NCBI RefSeq assembly: GCF_001861355.1
Contig: NZ_MASN01000040.1
Location: forward strand, 1 to 64,000
DNA length: 64,000 nucleotides
Direction of reading: 5' to 3'
From: Natrialba sp. SSL1
GTDB lineage: Archaea > Halobacteriota > Halobacteria > Halobacteriales > Natrialbaceae
In this document: positions 24,502 to 33,498 of the stretch, in pieces
How the letters are laid out: the number at the start of each line of letters is the position of its first letter
How positions within the stretch are numbered: the first letter of the stretch is position 1
Translations under genes and position numbers: made by a program
Notes under the pieces: generated by a model
Database searches by the model: none
What the model saw: the letters and a program-made list of their open reading frames with translations, nothing else
What the model was told of the DNA's origin: nothing

Positions 24502-25749
24502 CTACGCGGACTGGCTGTCGGCCGTGTCGTCACCGCTTCCAGCGTCGTCACCATCACCACTGTCGTCAGTGTCGGAGTCGGTTTCTCCGCCCTCGTCAGT
24601 CGCTAACTCGCCGTTCGAGACCGTCACCTGCGCGTTCTGGATAACCTTCTCACCCATTTCGTAGCCTGGTGTGTAGACGTCCGCAATGGTTCCTTCCGGC
24701 TGGTCGCTGTCGACCTGCATCATCACCTCGTGGCGCTGCGGATCGGTTTCCGTCCCGGGATCCGGATCGATCTCGGACACGTTCTCGTCCTCGAGAATGC
24801 GGTCGAACTCGCGCAGCGTCATTTCGACGCCGTCCCGGAGACCGTCGACATCGTCGCTACCTTCCTCCAGCGCGCGCTTCAGATTGTCTCGAACGCCGAT
24901 CAGGCGCTCGACGAGATCCTCCGTCGCACGGTCTTTGATCTGGTCCTGGCGCTTTTTCGCGCGTTTCTTGTAGTTCTGGAAGTCCGCCTGCTTGCGCTTG
25001 AGGCGACTCGTTAGGTCCTCGACTTCCTCCTCTTTCGCCGCGAGTTCCTCCTCGCGCGCGTCGAGTTCGTCCTGCAACTCGCCGATCGTCTCGGCCTGGG
25101 CCTCGACGCGTTCGGTCAAGTCCTCGAGTTCGGCGCGCTGATGCTCGACGGTGCTCGAGAGCTCTTGTGCCTGGCTGACGACGGTGTCGATGGTCTGTGC
25201 GAGGTCCTCGTCGTATTCTGCGAGGCGGTCGACGAGTTGCTGGGCGTCAGAGGGTGGGTCTTGGTCTGTGTCCGTGTCCGTACCTGTCTCTGCCTCTGAA
25301 CCAGAGTCAGAGGCAGAGTCAGCGTCAGGTCCGGGTTCGGATCCAGGCTCGGGCTTGGATTCGGGTCCGGATTCTAGTTCCGATTGGGAGTCCACCTCCT
25401 GTTCGGCCACAGCGTCCGTCCCGTCTGTCGACGTTTCGTTAGCAGTCGACTCGGCTGGTTCGGCTGACTCGGTCGACTCCGATTCGCCTGACTCGTGGTC
25501 CGATGCTGGTGCGTCCGAGTTGCAGTCGTCGGCCGCGTCGTCTGCGTCCGTCTCCGCGGCAGACTCCGTCGGTGCAGTCTCGTCTGCAGTATCGGCAGTC
25601 TCTGTGTCCGGTTCCGACTCCGTCTCCGCCGATTCGGATTCGGCTTCCGCGACGGCCGACGCAACGTCTTCGTCAGCCGCCGTCTCGGCGGATTCGTCCT
25701 CGGACGGGACACCCTGGGCTGGCGTGTTCGTGCCCTCGTCGTCACTCAT
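24502..25749 (-). CDS. grpE: Nucleotide exchange factor GrpE with long acidic extension
   Basis: Co-chaperone that releases ADP from DnaK. It has 415 aa, about twice the usual length. Residues 1-175 are a disordered Glu/Ser/Asp/Thr-rich extension. The GrpE part follows: a long coiled coil (about 190-270, DELDAREEELAAKEEEVEDLTSRL in outline), the four-helix segment DFQNYKKRAKKRQDQIKDRATEDLV, and the beta-wing (HEVMMQVDSDQPEGTIADVYTPGYEM in outline). It closes with another Asp/Ser-rich tail. The ATG at 25749 follows a TATA box at 25771-25780. dnaK and dnaJ are not in the window. Confidence 0.92.
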   Translation of the reverse strand: MSDDEGTNTPAQGVPSEDESAETAADEDVASAVAEAESESAETESEPDTETADTADETAPTESAAETDADDAADDCNSDAPASDHESGESESTESAEPAESTANETSTDGTDAVAEQEVDSQSELESGPESKPEPGSEPGPDADSASDSGSEAETGTDTDTDQDPPSDAQQLVDRLAEYDEDLAQTIDTVVSQAQELSSTVEHQRAELEDLTERVEAQAETIGELQDELDAREEELAAKEEEVEDLTSRLKRKQADFQNYKKRAKKRQDQIKDRATEDLVERLIGVRDNLKRALEEGSDDVDGLRDGVEMTLREFDRILEDENVSEIDPDPGTETDPQRHEVMMQVDSDQPEGTIADVYTPGYEMGEKVIQNAQVTVSNGELATDEGGETDSDTDDSGDGDDAGSGDDTADSQSA

Positions 25750-25770
25750 ATTCGGGTCAACGAACAGCGA

Positions 25771-25780
25771 TACTAAAAGG
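25771..25780 (-). promoter_or_regulatory. TATA box of grpE
   Basis: CCTTTTAGTA on the minus strand lies 22-31 bp upstream of the grpE ATG, giving a leaderless transcript. Confidence 0.5.
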
Positions 25781-25893
25781 GTTGAGGTCGCCGCCTGACT
25801 CGATAGGTTATTGGGTTGTGATGTGGCGCGGTCCCCACTACACACCCCGAACAGCGCTGGTCGGCCGCGCAAGCAGCCTCTCCCCATCCAACA

Positions 25894-25902
25894 GTATATG
25901 TA
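25894..25902 (+). promoter_or_regulatory. TATA box of XPB gene
   Basis: GTATATGTA lies 23-31 bp upstream of the GTG at 25925. It contains an in-frame ATG (25898) that would otherwise be taken as the start. This spacing is the reason for preferring GTG. Confidence 0.5.
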
Positions 25903-25924
25903 CCTCTCTCCCCGAACACCGTCC

Positions 25925-27529
25925 GTGAGTCGAACCTCGGACTCCACACCGATCGAACTCCGATACGAGGACGGAACGATTCGACTCGAAGCACGCGAGA
26001 ACACGTTCGTCGAGTCGCTTCGAGATGATGTCGCGGAGCGCGCGCTCAACTTGGACCTCGAACTCGAGTACGATCGACGAACGGACACCGTCCGTACACC
26101 AGCATTTCGGTACGCCGCAATCCGACGGGCACTATGTGCTGTCTCGGCTGCGGATGAGGCCGCTGCTGTCGATGGTGGTGGTGATGGCGATGTCCATGAT
26201 AATTCCGACACCGGTGTCGACATCGACGACCGAGTTCTCGACATTCCGGACCTCCCCGCTGGCCTCCACTCGGCGTACGAACTCCGGCCGTACCAGCGCG
26301 AGGCACTCGAGTCCTGGCTGGAGACAGACCGGTGGGCCGACCTGGCTGAGCCAACTCCCGCCGTCAAGCGCGCACCCGCCGGCGTTCTCGAACTCCCCAC
26401 CGGCAGCGGCAAGACCGTCATCGCGCTGAAGGCGATCGAACGTCTCGCCGTCCCGACGCTCGTCGTCGTCCCCACCATCGACTTACTCGAGCAGTGGCAG
26501 CGCGAACTCGAGTCCGAGTTCGACTGTGCGGTCGGTCGCTTCGGCGGCGGCGAGCAGCGCCGCGAGCCGATCACGGTCTCGACGTACGATTCGGCGTATC
26601 TGAAGGCCGATTCGGTCGGTGACCGGTTCGGCCTCGTCGTCTTCGACGAAGTCCACCACCTCGGCGGCGAGGGCTACCGCGAGATTGCTCGCTTACTCGC
26701 CGCACCCGCCCGCCTCGGACTGACTGCGACGTTCGAACGGCCGGACGAGGCCCACGAAATCATCGAGGAAATCGTAGGCCCGCTCGTCCACCGCGTCGAT
26801 GTCGACGAACTGGCGGGCGACCATCTCGCAGCCTACGACGTCAAGCGACTCGAGGTGTCGCTCACACCAGCCGAGCGCGAGGAATACGAGGAGAAGCAGA
26901 ACGTATTCTCGAACTATCTCGCTCGCTCAAACATCCGCATGCAAAGCGGTTCTGACTACCAGGAACTCGTCAAACGATCCGGGAACGACCCCGCGGCTCG
27001 CGAGGCGCTACTGGCCCGCCAGCGCGCCCGCGAACTCGCCCGCGGCAGCGAGGCGAAACTCGACGCCCTGCAGGACATTCTCGATCGCCACCGCAACGAT
27101 CGGATCATCGTTTTCACCGCGTCCAACGACCTCGCGTACGACGTGAGCGAACGCTTCCTGATCCCGACGATCACCCACCAGACCGGTGCCGCCGAGCGCC
27201 GAGCGCTACTCGAGTCCTTCCGCGATGGGACCTACACGCGTATCGCGACTTCAAACGTCCTCGACGAAGGTGTTGACGTTCCCGACGCCAACGTGGCGGT
27301 CGTTCTCTCGGGCAGCGGCAGCGAACGGGAGTTTACCCAGCGACTTGGTCGGATTTTGCGGCCGAAAACTGGTGGCTCGGAGGAGGCCGGTGACACTGGT
27401 GACGAATTGGACTCGAGTACGGACCAATCTCCAGCGGAAATTTCTGCGGCCCGTGCCGGCCGTGCGATTCTCTACGAGGTCATCAGTGCAAATACCTCGG
27501 AAGAAAACGCCGCCGAACGCCGGTCCTGA
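25925..27529 (+). CDS. XPB/Rad25-like DNA helicase
   Basis: A superfamily 2 helicase of 534 aa, homologous to archaeal XPB, acting in DNA repair or promoter opening. Order of parts: an N-terminal damage-recognition-like domain (about 1-110), helicase domain 1 with Walker A ELPTGSGKTV and box II FDEVHH, motif III GLTATFERPD, a thumb-like insert (FSNYLARSNIRMQSGSDYQEL), and domain 2 with motif VI QRLGRILRP. Automated methods may pick ATG 25898, but a TATA box overlaps it. Its functional partner Bax1 lies 2.7 kb downstream on the same strand, beyond three opposite-strand genes. Confidence 0.93.
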   Translation: MSRTSDSTPIELRYEDGTIRLEARENTFVESLRDDVAERALNLDLELEYDRRTDTVRTPAFRYAAIRRALCAVSAADEAAAVDGGGDGDVHDNSDTGVDIDDRVLDIPDLPAGLHSAYELRPYQREALESWLETDRWADLAEPTPAVKRAPAGVLELPTGSGKTVIALKAIERLAVPTLVVVPTIDLLEQWQRELESEFDCAVGRFGGGEQRREPITVSTYDSAYLKADSVGDRFGLVVFDEVHHLGGEGYREIARLLAAPARLGLTATFERPDEAHEIIEEIVGPLVHRVDVDELAGDHLAAYDVKRLEVSLTPAEREEYEEKQNVFSNYLARSNIRMQSGSDYQELVKRSGNDPAAREALLARQRARELARGSEAKLDALQDILDRHRNDRIIVFTASNDLAYDVSERFLIPTITHQTGAAERRALLESFRDGTYTRIATSNVLDEGVDVPDANVAVVLSGSGSEREFTQRLGRILRPKTGGSEEAGDTGDELDSSTDQSPAEISAARAGRAILYEVISANTSEENAAERRS

Positions 27530-27534
27530 TGGTT

Positions 27535-27807
27535 TCACCCGGTTTTGACGAACGTGGCAGTTGCATCCTGTTCGACCGTAATCCGGTATGACTTGTAGCT
27601 AAACTCGACTGCCATCTGTGCCTCCGCCGAGGGCGGCTGTGAAAAAAGATTGTCGAGCATTCCGTCTACGCAGTCGTACATCGTCGGGAGGCGTGTGGGT
27701 TCGGTGTTCTCGAGTTCAGCAACGATTTCTGCGATCTGAACCGCAGGATTGGGGGCGGAGTGATCCAGTTCTCGGCGAACGATCTCTCGTTCGGTTTGGT
27801 CGGACAT
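27535..27807 (-). CDS. HalOD1 output-domain protein
   Basis: A 90-aa protein made of a single HalOD1 domain, the small output module found in haloarchaeal signal proteins (NPAVQIAEIVAELENTEPTRLP, then a D-G-M-L-D-N-L-F helix and a strand FSYKSYRITVEQD). It is usually stand-alone, and its partner is unknown. The gene lies convergent and almost touching the XPB stop (5 bp between them). Confidence 0.82.
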   Translation of the reverse strand: MSDQTEREIVRRELDHSAPNPAVQIAEIVAELENTEPTRLPTMYDCVDGMLDNLFSQPPSAEAQMAVEFSYKSYRITVEQDATATFVKTG

Positions 27808-27953
27808 TGCACCACTGACTGATGCGAACGGATGGTATAGGTATTAGTCACATCTGGACTGAGAGACATCGATACTGACCAGTTTGATTGTGAACAGTTG
27901 TGCGCCCAGTCAGATTGAAAACTCCCACCGATCTCGCTCCGGGAGACACTGTT

Positions 27954-29129
27954 TCACTCCGGGCTACGTGCAGTTATGCGTCCGCCCGATTCGCGCATGA
28001 ATACCGCATCCGGTACCGCGACGACGTCTCTGTTCCCGTCCGTCTCGAGACTCCATCGTGGTTCGCCGTCCGTTCGTGCGAGCGCCGTTAGCGTTCCGTC
28101 CTCAGAAATGAGCACCTCGTCACTGGTGACGGTCGGCGGACCGCCACTCCGCTCAGAGAGGTCGTACTCCCATCCGCGCTCGCCATCTCGGGTAATCGCG
28201 TAGAGTGTGTCGACGGTCGAGACGTAGATGTGCTCATCGTCCATCGCAAGCGGGGTTTCCCAGTAGTCATCAACCACGTTGAACGTCCAGCGCTCAGTTC
28301 CATTCGGTTCGAACGCTGTGAGGACGCTCTCTGCCTGGACGACGACCAAGTCGTCATCGACGACTGGGCCTGCGATCACAGGAGCAGTAGAACGTGCCCA
28401 GCGCTCGTTCCCAGTCGCAGCATCGACGGCAAGAACACCGGTACGGCCCGAGCGAGCGCCCGCAAACAACGCTTCGTCGTGAACGGCAACCGGCTTGGAA
28501 AACGTTCGACTGGACTCGTCATCACCGAGCTGACGAGACCACTGAACAGAACCATCGGCTACCGAAAGCGCGTGAACGGAGCCGCTCCAGTCGGGTAGAT
28601 AGACGGTCCCGCCGTCGACCATCGGCGAGGCGGTCACCCGTGCATCGATATCGTAGAGCCAGCGTTCGTCGCCGTCGCGCCGTTCGAACCCGACGAGTCG
28701 TCCCGCTTCGAGCTCGCGCTGTGCACTGACGATCACCCGTTCGCTGGTGACTGCTGGGGACGCGTTTGGATCCGAGCGAAGGGAGGCCCGCCAGCGCTCT
28801 TCGCCAGTTTCTGTCGCCAGTGCGTGCAACTGGAACCGGTGTCGCGCACGATCAGAAACCGCATCGGCTGGAACGTAGAGCCGCTCATCGACCATCGACG
28901 GTGTTCGAGTCGCCCGTACATCGTCGAGTTCGGTCGTCCAGACTGCCTCCGGCTCAGCGAGTATCTCACTGACCGAACGAGTTCGGCCGGGTTCGCTTCC
29001 GTCGACCGCCCACTCGCCCGTGACGTGGCCGAGGTCGCCGGATGTGGTGTCACGAGAGAGACAGCCAGCGAGGCCAGCGCTGGCTGCCCCAAGTAGTGTG
29101 AGCGCCCGACGGCGCGTATAGGAGGGCAT
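27954..29129 (-). CDS. PQQ-type beta-propeller Tat lipoprotein
   Basis: A secreted protein of 391 aa. The signal YTRRRALTLLGAASAGLAGC combines a twin-arginine motif with a lipobox, so the mature protein begins at a lipidated Cys at residue 22. The remainder consists of about seven PQQ-like propeller repeats with the W-x(n)-G/A-A-T-G/D-x-x-x-W pattern (TETGEERWRASL, DAATGNERWARS, then similar). BamB-like or quinoprotein-like scaffold roles are possible. It has none of the Cys-Cys and Asp landmarks of PQQ dehydrogenases that I can find. Same strand as its neighbours HalOD1 and MscS. Confidence 0.88.
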   Translation of the reverse strand: MPSYTRRRALTLLGAASAGLAGCLSRDTTSGDLGHVTGEWAVDGSEPGRTRSVSEILAEPEAVWTTELDDVRATRTPSMVDERLYVPADAVSDRARHRFQLHALATETGEERWRASLRSDPNASPAVTSERVIVSAQRELEAGRLVGFERRDGDERWLYDIDARVTASPMVDGGTVYLPDWSGSVHALSVADGSVQWSRQLGDDESSRTFSKPVAVHDEALFAGARSGRTGVLAVDAATGNERWARSTAPVIAGPVVDDDLVVVQAESVLTAFEPNGTERWTFNVVDDYWETPLAMDDEHIYVSTVDTLYAITRDGERGWEYDLSERSGGPPTVTSDEVLISEDGTLTALARTDGEPRWSLETDGNRDVVAVPDAVFMRESGGRITARSPE

Positions 29130-29272
29130 TTTCTATCGTTTCGTTCCTCTTCCAATTAAAACAGTAGGTGAAGGGCGGAACCAGTCTGGCTGTGTCGATC
29201 AGACAGCGCTTCTGACGGGGGGCCGAAAGATGAGCACTAGAACAGCAAAACGTCGTCGCGGTGCGGCGATTG

Positions 29273-30130
29273 TCAGGCAGTCTCGGTCTCCGTCCGTTCC
29301 GCAACCGTCACGGACCCAGTCAGTTGTGAATGCGGGTACGGCATATCGATCCCCTCCGCGTCGAGTCGCTCCTTGCCGGCCTCGATGTAGGCCGTTCGTG
29401 CGGCAGCAGGGCGGTGTTCTGCAGGATCGATCCAGAATCGTCCAGTGAGGACGACCGCAGAGTCACCGAGGTCGGTGACGGCGACCGACGGCTCGGGCTC
29501 TGCGAGCGCACCCGGCACCTGTTCGGCCTCCTCGATGAGCGCCGATCTCGCCTGGCCGATGTCGTCGTCGTAGCCGATGCCGAAGTCGTAGGAGACGCGA
29601 AGCAGCCCGTTTCTGGACGGATTCACGACGACCGAGTCGGCGAGTTCGGAGTTCGGCACAGTCACCAGTTCGTTGTCGTACGTCTCGAGCTGTGTCACCC
29701 GGAGCTGGATGTCACGGACGACGCCCTGATTGTCGTCCCATTCGACGATGTCTCCGATCGTGAACGGCTCGTCTTTGACGATGAAGACTCCCGCGACGAA
29801 GTTGGCGATGAGGTCCTGTGCGGCGAACCCGACTGCCAACACGACGGCACCACCGAGCGCGGACAGCGCCACGAGAATCGTGCCGAAGCCGGCGACCGTC
29901 GCCGCGATTGCGACCGACCCGAGCAGGATGAGCGCGGTGACGATACTTCGCGCGAGCGAGATCAGCCCCTCGTTGAAGCCGCGGCTCTCGAGTGACCGCT
30001 CGGTGAGACTGAGCAAGAGTGCCTTTCCAACCCAGTAGAGCACCACGAACGCGACGACGAAGATGGCGGCAGTCACTACCGCGCCGATGAGCGCCGGCAC
30101 GTACTCGTCGACCGCCGGGACACTGTTCAT
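29273..30130 (-). CDS. Small-conductance mechanosensitive channel (MscS family)
   Basis: A membrane channel that opens on hypo-osmotic shock, 285 aa from ATG 30130. It has three N-terminal helices; the pore-lining TM3 region has an Ala/Gly pattern, VALSALGGAVVLAVGFAAQDLIANFVAG (about residues 105-130). It is followed by the beta domain with FTIGDIVEWDDNQGVVRDIQLRVT, then the C-terminal alpha/beta part. The frame continues to a GTG at 30181, but the TATA-like CTTTTAGG at about 30183-30190 rules that out. A leaderless GTG at 30160 is the other possibility. It is divergent from bax1. Confidence 0.92.
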   Translation of the reverse strand: MNSVPAVDEYVPALIGAVVTAAIFVVAFVVLYWVGKALLLSLTERSLESRGFNEGLISLARSIVTALILLGSVAIAATVAGFGTILVALSALGGAVVLAVGFAAQDLIANFVAGVFIVKDEPFTIGDIVEWDDNQGVVRDIQLRVTQLETYDNELVTVPNSELADSVVVNPSRNGLLRVSYDFGIGYDDDIGQARSALIEEAEQVPGALAEPEPSVAVTDLGDSAVVLTGRFWIDPAEHRPAAARTAYIEAGKERLDAEGIDMPYPHSQLTGSVTVAERTETETA

Positions 30131-30264
30131 CGAACCGACTGGCAGCTGCTGTGCTATCACGTCTCGCCAATGGAAGGTCACCTAAAAGACTCTTTTTGAG
30201 TCCACGAAACACGATGGGCCGGTCGCGTGACTTTTGCCCCCGTCGCTCCCAGTACTAGCTAGAA

Positions 30265-31797
30265 ATGCTGACGAAGGACCTGCTGCGCGTCTCCCGCGCC
30301 GGCGGCGGCTTCTACCCACAGTTCGCCGCACGCGAGCACCGCCCGCTCGCAGCTCGCGTCATCGGTACCTACCAGGGACACGTCGACCAGCAGCGCGGCG
30401 ACCTCGAGGACGCCCTCACCGACCTCGAACGGAACGCGGACGACTTCAAACTCGTTCGCGGCCTCTCGGCGCTGCTCGAACGCGAATCCACCTTCGAAAC
30501 CGACGCCGATGTCGACCCCGAACGCGCTCGCCGCGCGGTCTTCGAGGCCGCAGACGCCGTCGGTGTCGTTACCGACGACGAGCGTACTATGGCGCTCATC
30601 CGGGCCGGCGAATCGCTCGGCGTGTCGGCGGACGCACTCGAGTCCACTCTCTACGCAGACTTAGACGAGCGCCAGGTCCTCACCGAAGTCGCCTCGCGCT
30701 GGGGCCCCGACGACCTGCTCGCGCAGTACAACCTCTCGCTGGCCCAGACGGCGCTGTTCGACGCGACCGAACTGCGGGTCAGATCGAGCGATCCGAAGGC
30801 GCTCGTCTCGGCGATCAAACGGCTGCGATTGATGTACGAAATCCGGAACCCCGATGCGGCGGCCGGGTCAACCGCCAGTCTCGCGAGCGACCGCGAGGTC
30901 GTCGTCACCGGACCGACACACCTCTTCCGGGCGACGCGACGGTACGGCACCCGCTTTGCGCGCTTCCTGCGGACGGTCGCGAGCGCCGAGGCCTGGCACC
31001 TCGAGGCGACCATCGACGACCGCGGTACCGAGCGGACGCTCTCGCTCTCCCACGACGACCCGGTCACGGTCCCCGACGCCGAACCGGTCGCCGACGTGAC
31101 CTTCGACAGCGGCGTCGAATCCGACTTCGCCGCCCGCTTCACGCAACTCGATCTCGACTGGAATCTCGTCCGTGAACCCGAACCGCTCGCAACGGGCACG
31201 CGGGTGATGATTCCCGACTTCGCGTTCGAGTACGCCCACGGCGAGTACCGGCTCTACTTCGAAATTATGGGATTCTGGACGCCCGAATACGTCCAGAAGA
31301 AACTCGACCAACTCGAGTCCCTCGAAGACGTCGACCTCCTCGTCGCGGTCGACGACTCGCTTGGCGTCGGCGAGGCAATCGAGACGCGAGACCACCGCGC
31401 GATTCCCTATTCCGGGACCGTCCGCGTCAAAGCCGTCGTCGACGTGCTCCGCGAGTACGAGGCCGACCTGGTCCAGGAAAGCGCGGCCGAACTGCCGGCC
31501 GAACTCACCCCCGACGACGATGTCGTGGCACTCGAGTCCCTCGCCAGTCGTCACGGTGTGAGCACCGATGCCTTTGCGGAGACGCAGTTCCCCGAGCACG
31601 ACCGCGTCGGCCGCACGCTCGTTCGCCCGCGGGTACTCGAGTCCGTCGGCGACGAGATGGAGGTCGGCATGACTCTCCAAGAAGCTGAATCCGTTCTCGA
31701 GGAGTCCGATCTGACGGACGCCAGCGCAGTGCTCGCCGCGCTCGGCTACCGCGTGGAGTGGGAGGGATTGAGCGGCGGGACGGTCGTCGAGCGCTGA
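30265..31797 (+). CDS. Bax1-like nuclease (DUF790), XPB partner
   Basis: A 510-aa member of DUF790, the family of Bax1, which binds archaeal XPB and acts as a structure-specific nuclease in nucleotide excision repair. The N-terminal helical part begins MLTKDLLRVSRAGGGFYPQF. The nuclease core is at about residues 310-370 (DFAFEYAHGEYRLYFEIMGFWTPEYVQKKL), where the D, E and K residues fit a PD-(D/E)XK-like site. The C-terminal region is partly repeated and acidic. In many archaea the gene directly follows XPB. Here three opposite-strand genes lie in between. It is followed after 72 bp by an MBL-like gene on the same strand. Confidence 0.9.
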   Translation: MLTKDLLRVSRAGGGFYPQFAAREHRPLAARVIGTYQGHVDQQRGDLEDALTDLERNADDFKLVRGLSALLERESTFETDADVDPERARRAVFEAADAVGVVTDDERTMALIRAGESLGVSADALESTLYADLDERQVLTEVASRWGPDDLLAQYNLSLAQTALFDATELRVRSSDPKALVSAIKRLRLMYEIRNPDAAAGSTASLASDREVVVTGPTHLFRATRRYGTRFARFLRTVASAEAWHLEATIDDRGTERTLSLSHDDPVTVPDAEPVADVTFDSGVESDFAARFTQLDLDWNLVREPEPLATGTRVMIPDFAFEYAHGEYRLYFEIMGFWTPEYVQKKLDQLESLEDVDLLVAVDDSLGVGEAIETRDHRAIPYSGTVRVKAVVDVLREYEADLVQESAAELPAELTPDDDVVALESLASRHGVSTDAFAETQFPEHDRVGRTLVRPRVLESVGDEMEVGMTLQEAESVLEESDLTDASAVLAALGYRVEWEGLSGGTVVER

Positions 31798-31869
31798 GGC
31801 GCGTCAGTTGTCCGCCTCCCCGTCGTCGCTGACGCAAACTGCTATTACCGTTCGCATGCACCCACAGAT

Positions 31870-32577
31870 ATGGCATACGAACGACAGGCAGCCAGCGGCT
31901 TCCAAGAAATCGACCGCTGGGAGGACGGCGTCGGCTGGCTTGCTCACCCTGATGAACTCGGTCAGCGGGCGAGTCACGCCGTCGTCGGCGAGGCCGGCGT
32001 CTGGCTCCTCGATCCGCTCTGGGCACCCGGCGTCGACGACCTGATCGATGATCTCGCCGAGGAACACGAGACCGCAGTCGCCGGCGTCGCAATCTGTTCG
32101 TGCTGGCACACGCGCGATGCAGAACAGTTCGCGCGGCGGTACGACGTTCCCATCACCATCCCGGAGTGGATGGGCCGCGTCGACGACCGAACGACGGCCC
32201 CGATCGAGCGCTACGCGGACTCGTTCGACCCCGTCGTCGAGGTCGTCCGCCGCCAGCCGATCCCGCTCTGGGACGAGGCGATTCTCTACTGGGACAATCA
32301 CCAGACGCTATACACCCCCGAATCGATCGGCACGGCGGACCCCTTCCTCGTCGACGACGAACGCCTCGGCCTCGAACTCTTCTTCCGACTCGACCCGCCC
32401 CACTCGCTGCGCGAGTACGAACCCGACCGCGTCATCGTCGGTCACGGAACCGGCATTTTCGACGATGCAACGCGGGCACTCGAGTACGCCCTGGCTGGCG
32501 CTCGGCGTCGGTTTCCGCGGGCGGTACTCGAGAACGGGCCGGGGACGGCGCGGTCGCTGGTGGGCGCACTCCGGTAG
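31870..32577 (+). CDS. Metallo-beta-lactamase-fold-like protein, active-site motif incomplete
   Basis: A 235-aa protein whose strand order and spacing suggest an MBL fold: GVWLLDPLWAPGVDDLIDDL, then ICSCWHTRDAEQFARRYDVPI at the position of the usual HxHxDH motif, and VIVGHGTGIFDDA near the C-terminus. Only one His and the Asp remain at the metal motif, so catalysis like that of normal MBL enzymes is doubtful. A TATA-like GCTATTACC about 28 bp upstream supports the ATG. Assignment is by pattern only. Confidence 0.6.
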   Translation: MAYERQAASGFQEIDRWEDGVGWLAHPDELGQRASHAVVGEAGVWLLDPLWAPGVDDLIDDLAEEHETAVAGVAICSCWHTRDAEQFARRYDVPITIPEWMGRVDDRTTAPIERYADSFDPVVEVVRRQPIPLWDEAILYWDNHQTLYTPESIGTADPFLVDDERLGLELFFRLDPPHSLREYEPDRVIVGHGTGIFDDATRALEYALAGARRRFPRAVLENGPGTARSLVGALR

Positions 32578-32694
32578 TGGGTGCGACGGGTCCGTGTCCC
32601 GCATTCTTCGGAAGCGTGTCCAGCGTACAAGTGAGCCATCGACGACCATCTCAAGGATTCTGTCAGGGTCGAAGACCCCGATCCGATCACCAAA

Positions 32695-32705
32695 AGTAAT
32701 ATTTC
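32695..32705 (+). promoter_or_regulatory. TATA box of 59-aa membrane protein
   Basis: AGTAATATTTC lies 29-39 bp upstream of the ATG at 32734. Confidence 0.45.
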
Positions 32706-32733
32706 AATCCGCTGTGAGAACGGACTGTAACGG

Positions 32734-32913
32734 ATGAGACGAGAATTCCAGTTCGTCGCTGCCGGCACGGCGGTTGCACTCGTTGGATTCCTGCCGGAAC
32801 TTTACCTCTTTGTTCGATCTGCGCGGGCGTTCCTGCTGGCGCTCGGCCTCCTGATCGCCTGTTACGGGCTGTTCGAGTTGGTGCGACACTACGCGCAGTT
32901 CGATCTGGCCTGA
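32734..32913 (+). CDS. Small two-helix membrane protein (59 aa)
   Basis: An open frame of 59 codons encodes MRREFQFVAAGTAVALVGFL, then a short polar turn (PELYLFVRSAR) and a second hydrophobic helix (AFLLALGLLIACYGLFELV) before a charged end. The two-helix hairpin, its own TATA box and coding-like third bases make it a credible gene. No family is recognised. Confidence 0.6.
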   Translation: MRREFQFVAAGTAVALVGFLPELYLFVRSARAFLLALGLLIACYGLFELVRHYAQFDLA

Positions 32914-32973
32914 GGCTGCTCAGCGTCACACTGAAAACGGCTGTCCGGCTACAGCGACCGATTCGAACGGGGA

Positions 32974-33498
32974 CTACAACTCTCGCTGTCGCCCCTTCGG
33001 TACCATCGATCGCAGTTCGCCGTGGACGTACAGTCCAATCCCGAGCGGTTCGCGCTCGCCCGCAACGGTGTGGGCCGCGATCAGGTATCCCCAATCGCCG
33101 TCCCACTCGAGTTCCTGGTCCTCGCCGGCAGCGAACCGGCGGGCGGCCTCGCGGTCGAGATCGATCACGCACTCGCTGGCGTGTGCGCCGAAGCGCTGGA
33201 CGAAGTCCGTCGTGGGCTTCCAGTGCTCCTGGCGGGTTCGCAGACAGGTCATGCCGATAGCCTCGATTTCGAGCGGCGAGTCGGCCTCGCCGCTGTAGAG
33301 CCAGATCTTGCCCGCGCCCTTCTCCCAGAAGGTGTAGTCGTCGAAGGTCTCGGGCGGGATCGCGAACCGGTCTTCGAAGTAGTCGACGACGGCAGCGCGG
33401 CTGACGCGGCCCTCGACGGTTCGGTCGGCGTCGGTTTCGGGGAGGCGGCCGAACTGTTGACCGTCGTTTTTGCGCAGGTCGTCGGCGGTGTCGCTCAT
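32974..33498 (-). CDS. PUA-like RNA-binding partner of the RNA methyltransferase
   Basis: A 174-aa protein resembling the C-terminal RNA-binding (PUA-like) extension seen in some bacterial and eukaryotic NOL1/NOP2/Sun enzymes. It has a strand-rich core (GAGKIWLYSGEADSPLEIEAIGMTCLR, then WGYLIAAHTVAGEREPLGIGLYVHGEL) and ends PKGRQREL. Its start codon shares one base with the stop of the upstream methyltransferase (TGATG), so the two are translationally coupled and probably act as one unit. The PUA-like assignment is by pattern and by context. Confidence 0.65.
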   Translation of the reverse strand: MSDTADDLRKNDGQQFGRLPETDADRTVEGRVSRAAVVDYFEDRFAIPPETFDDYTFWEKGAGKIWLYSGEADSPLEIEAIGMTCLRTRQEHWKPTTDFVQRFGAHASECVIDLDREAARRFAAGEDQELEWDGDWGYLIAAHTVAGEREPLGIGLYVHGELRSMVPKGRQREL

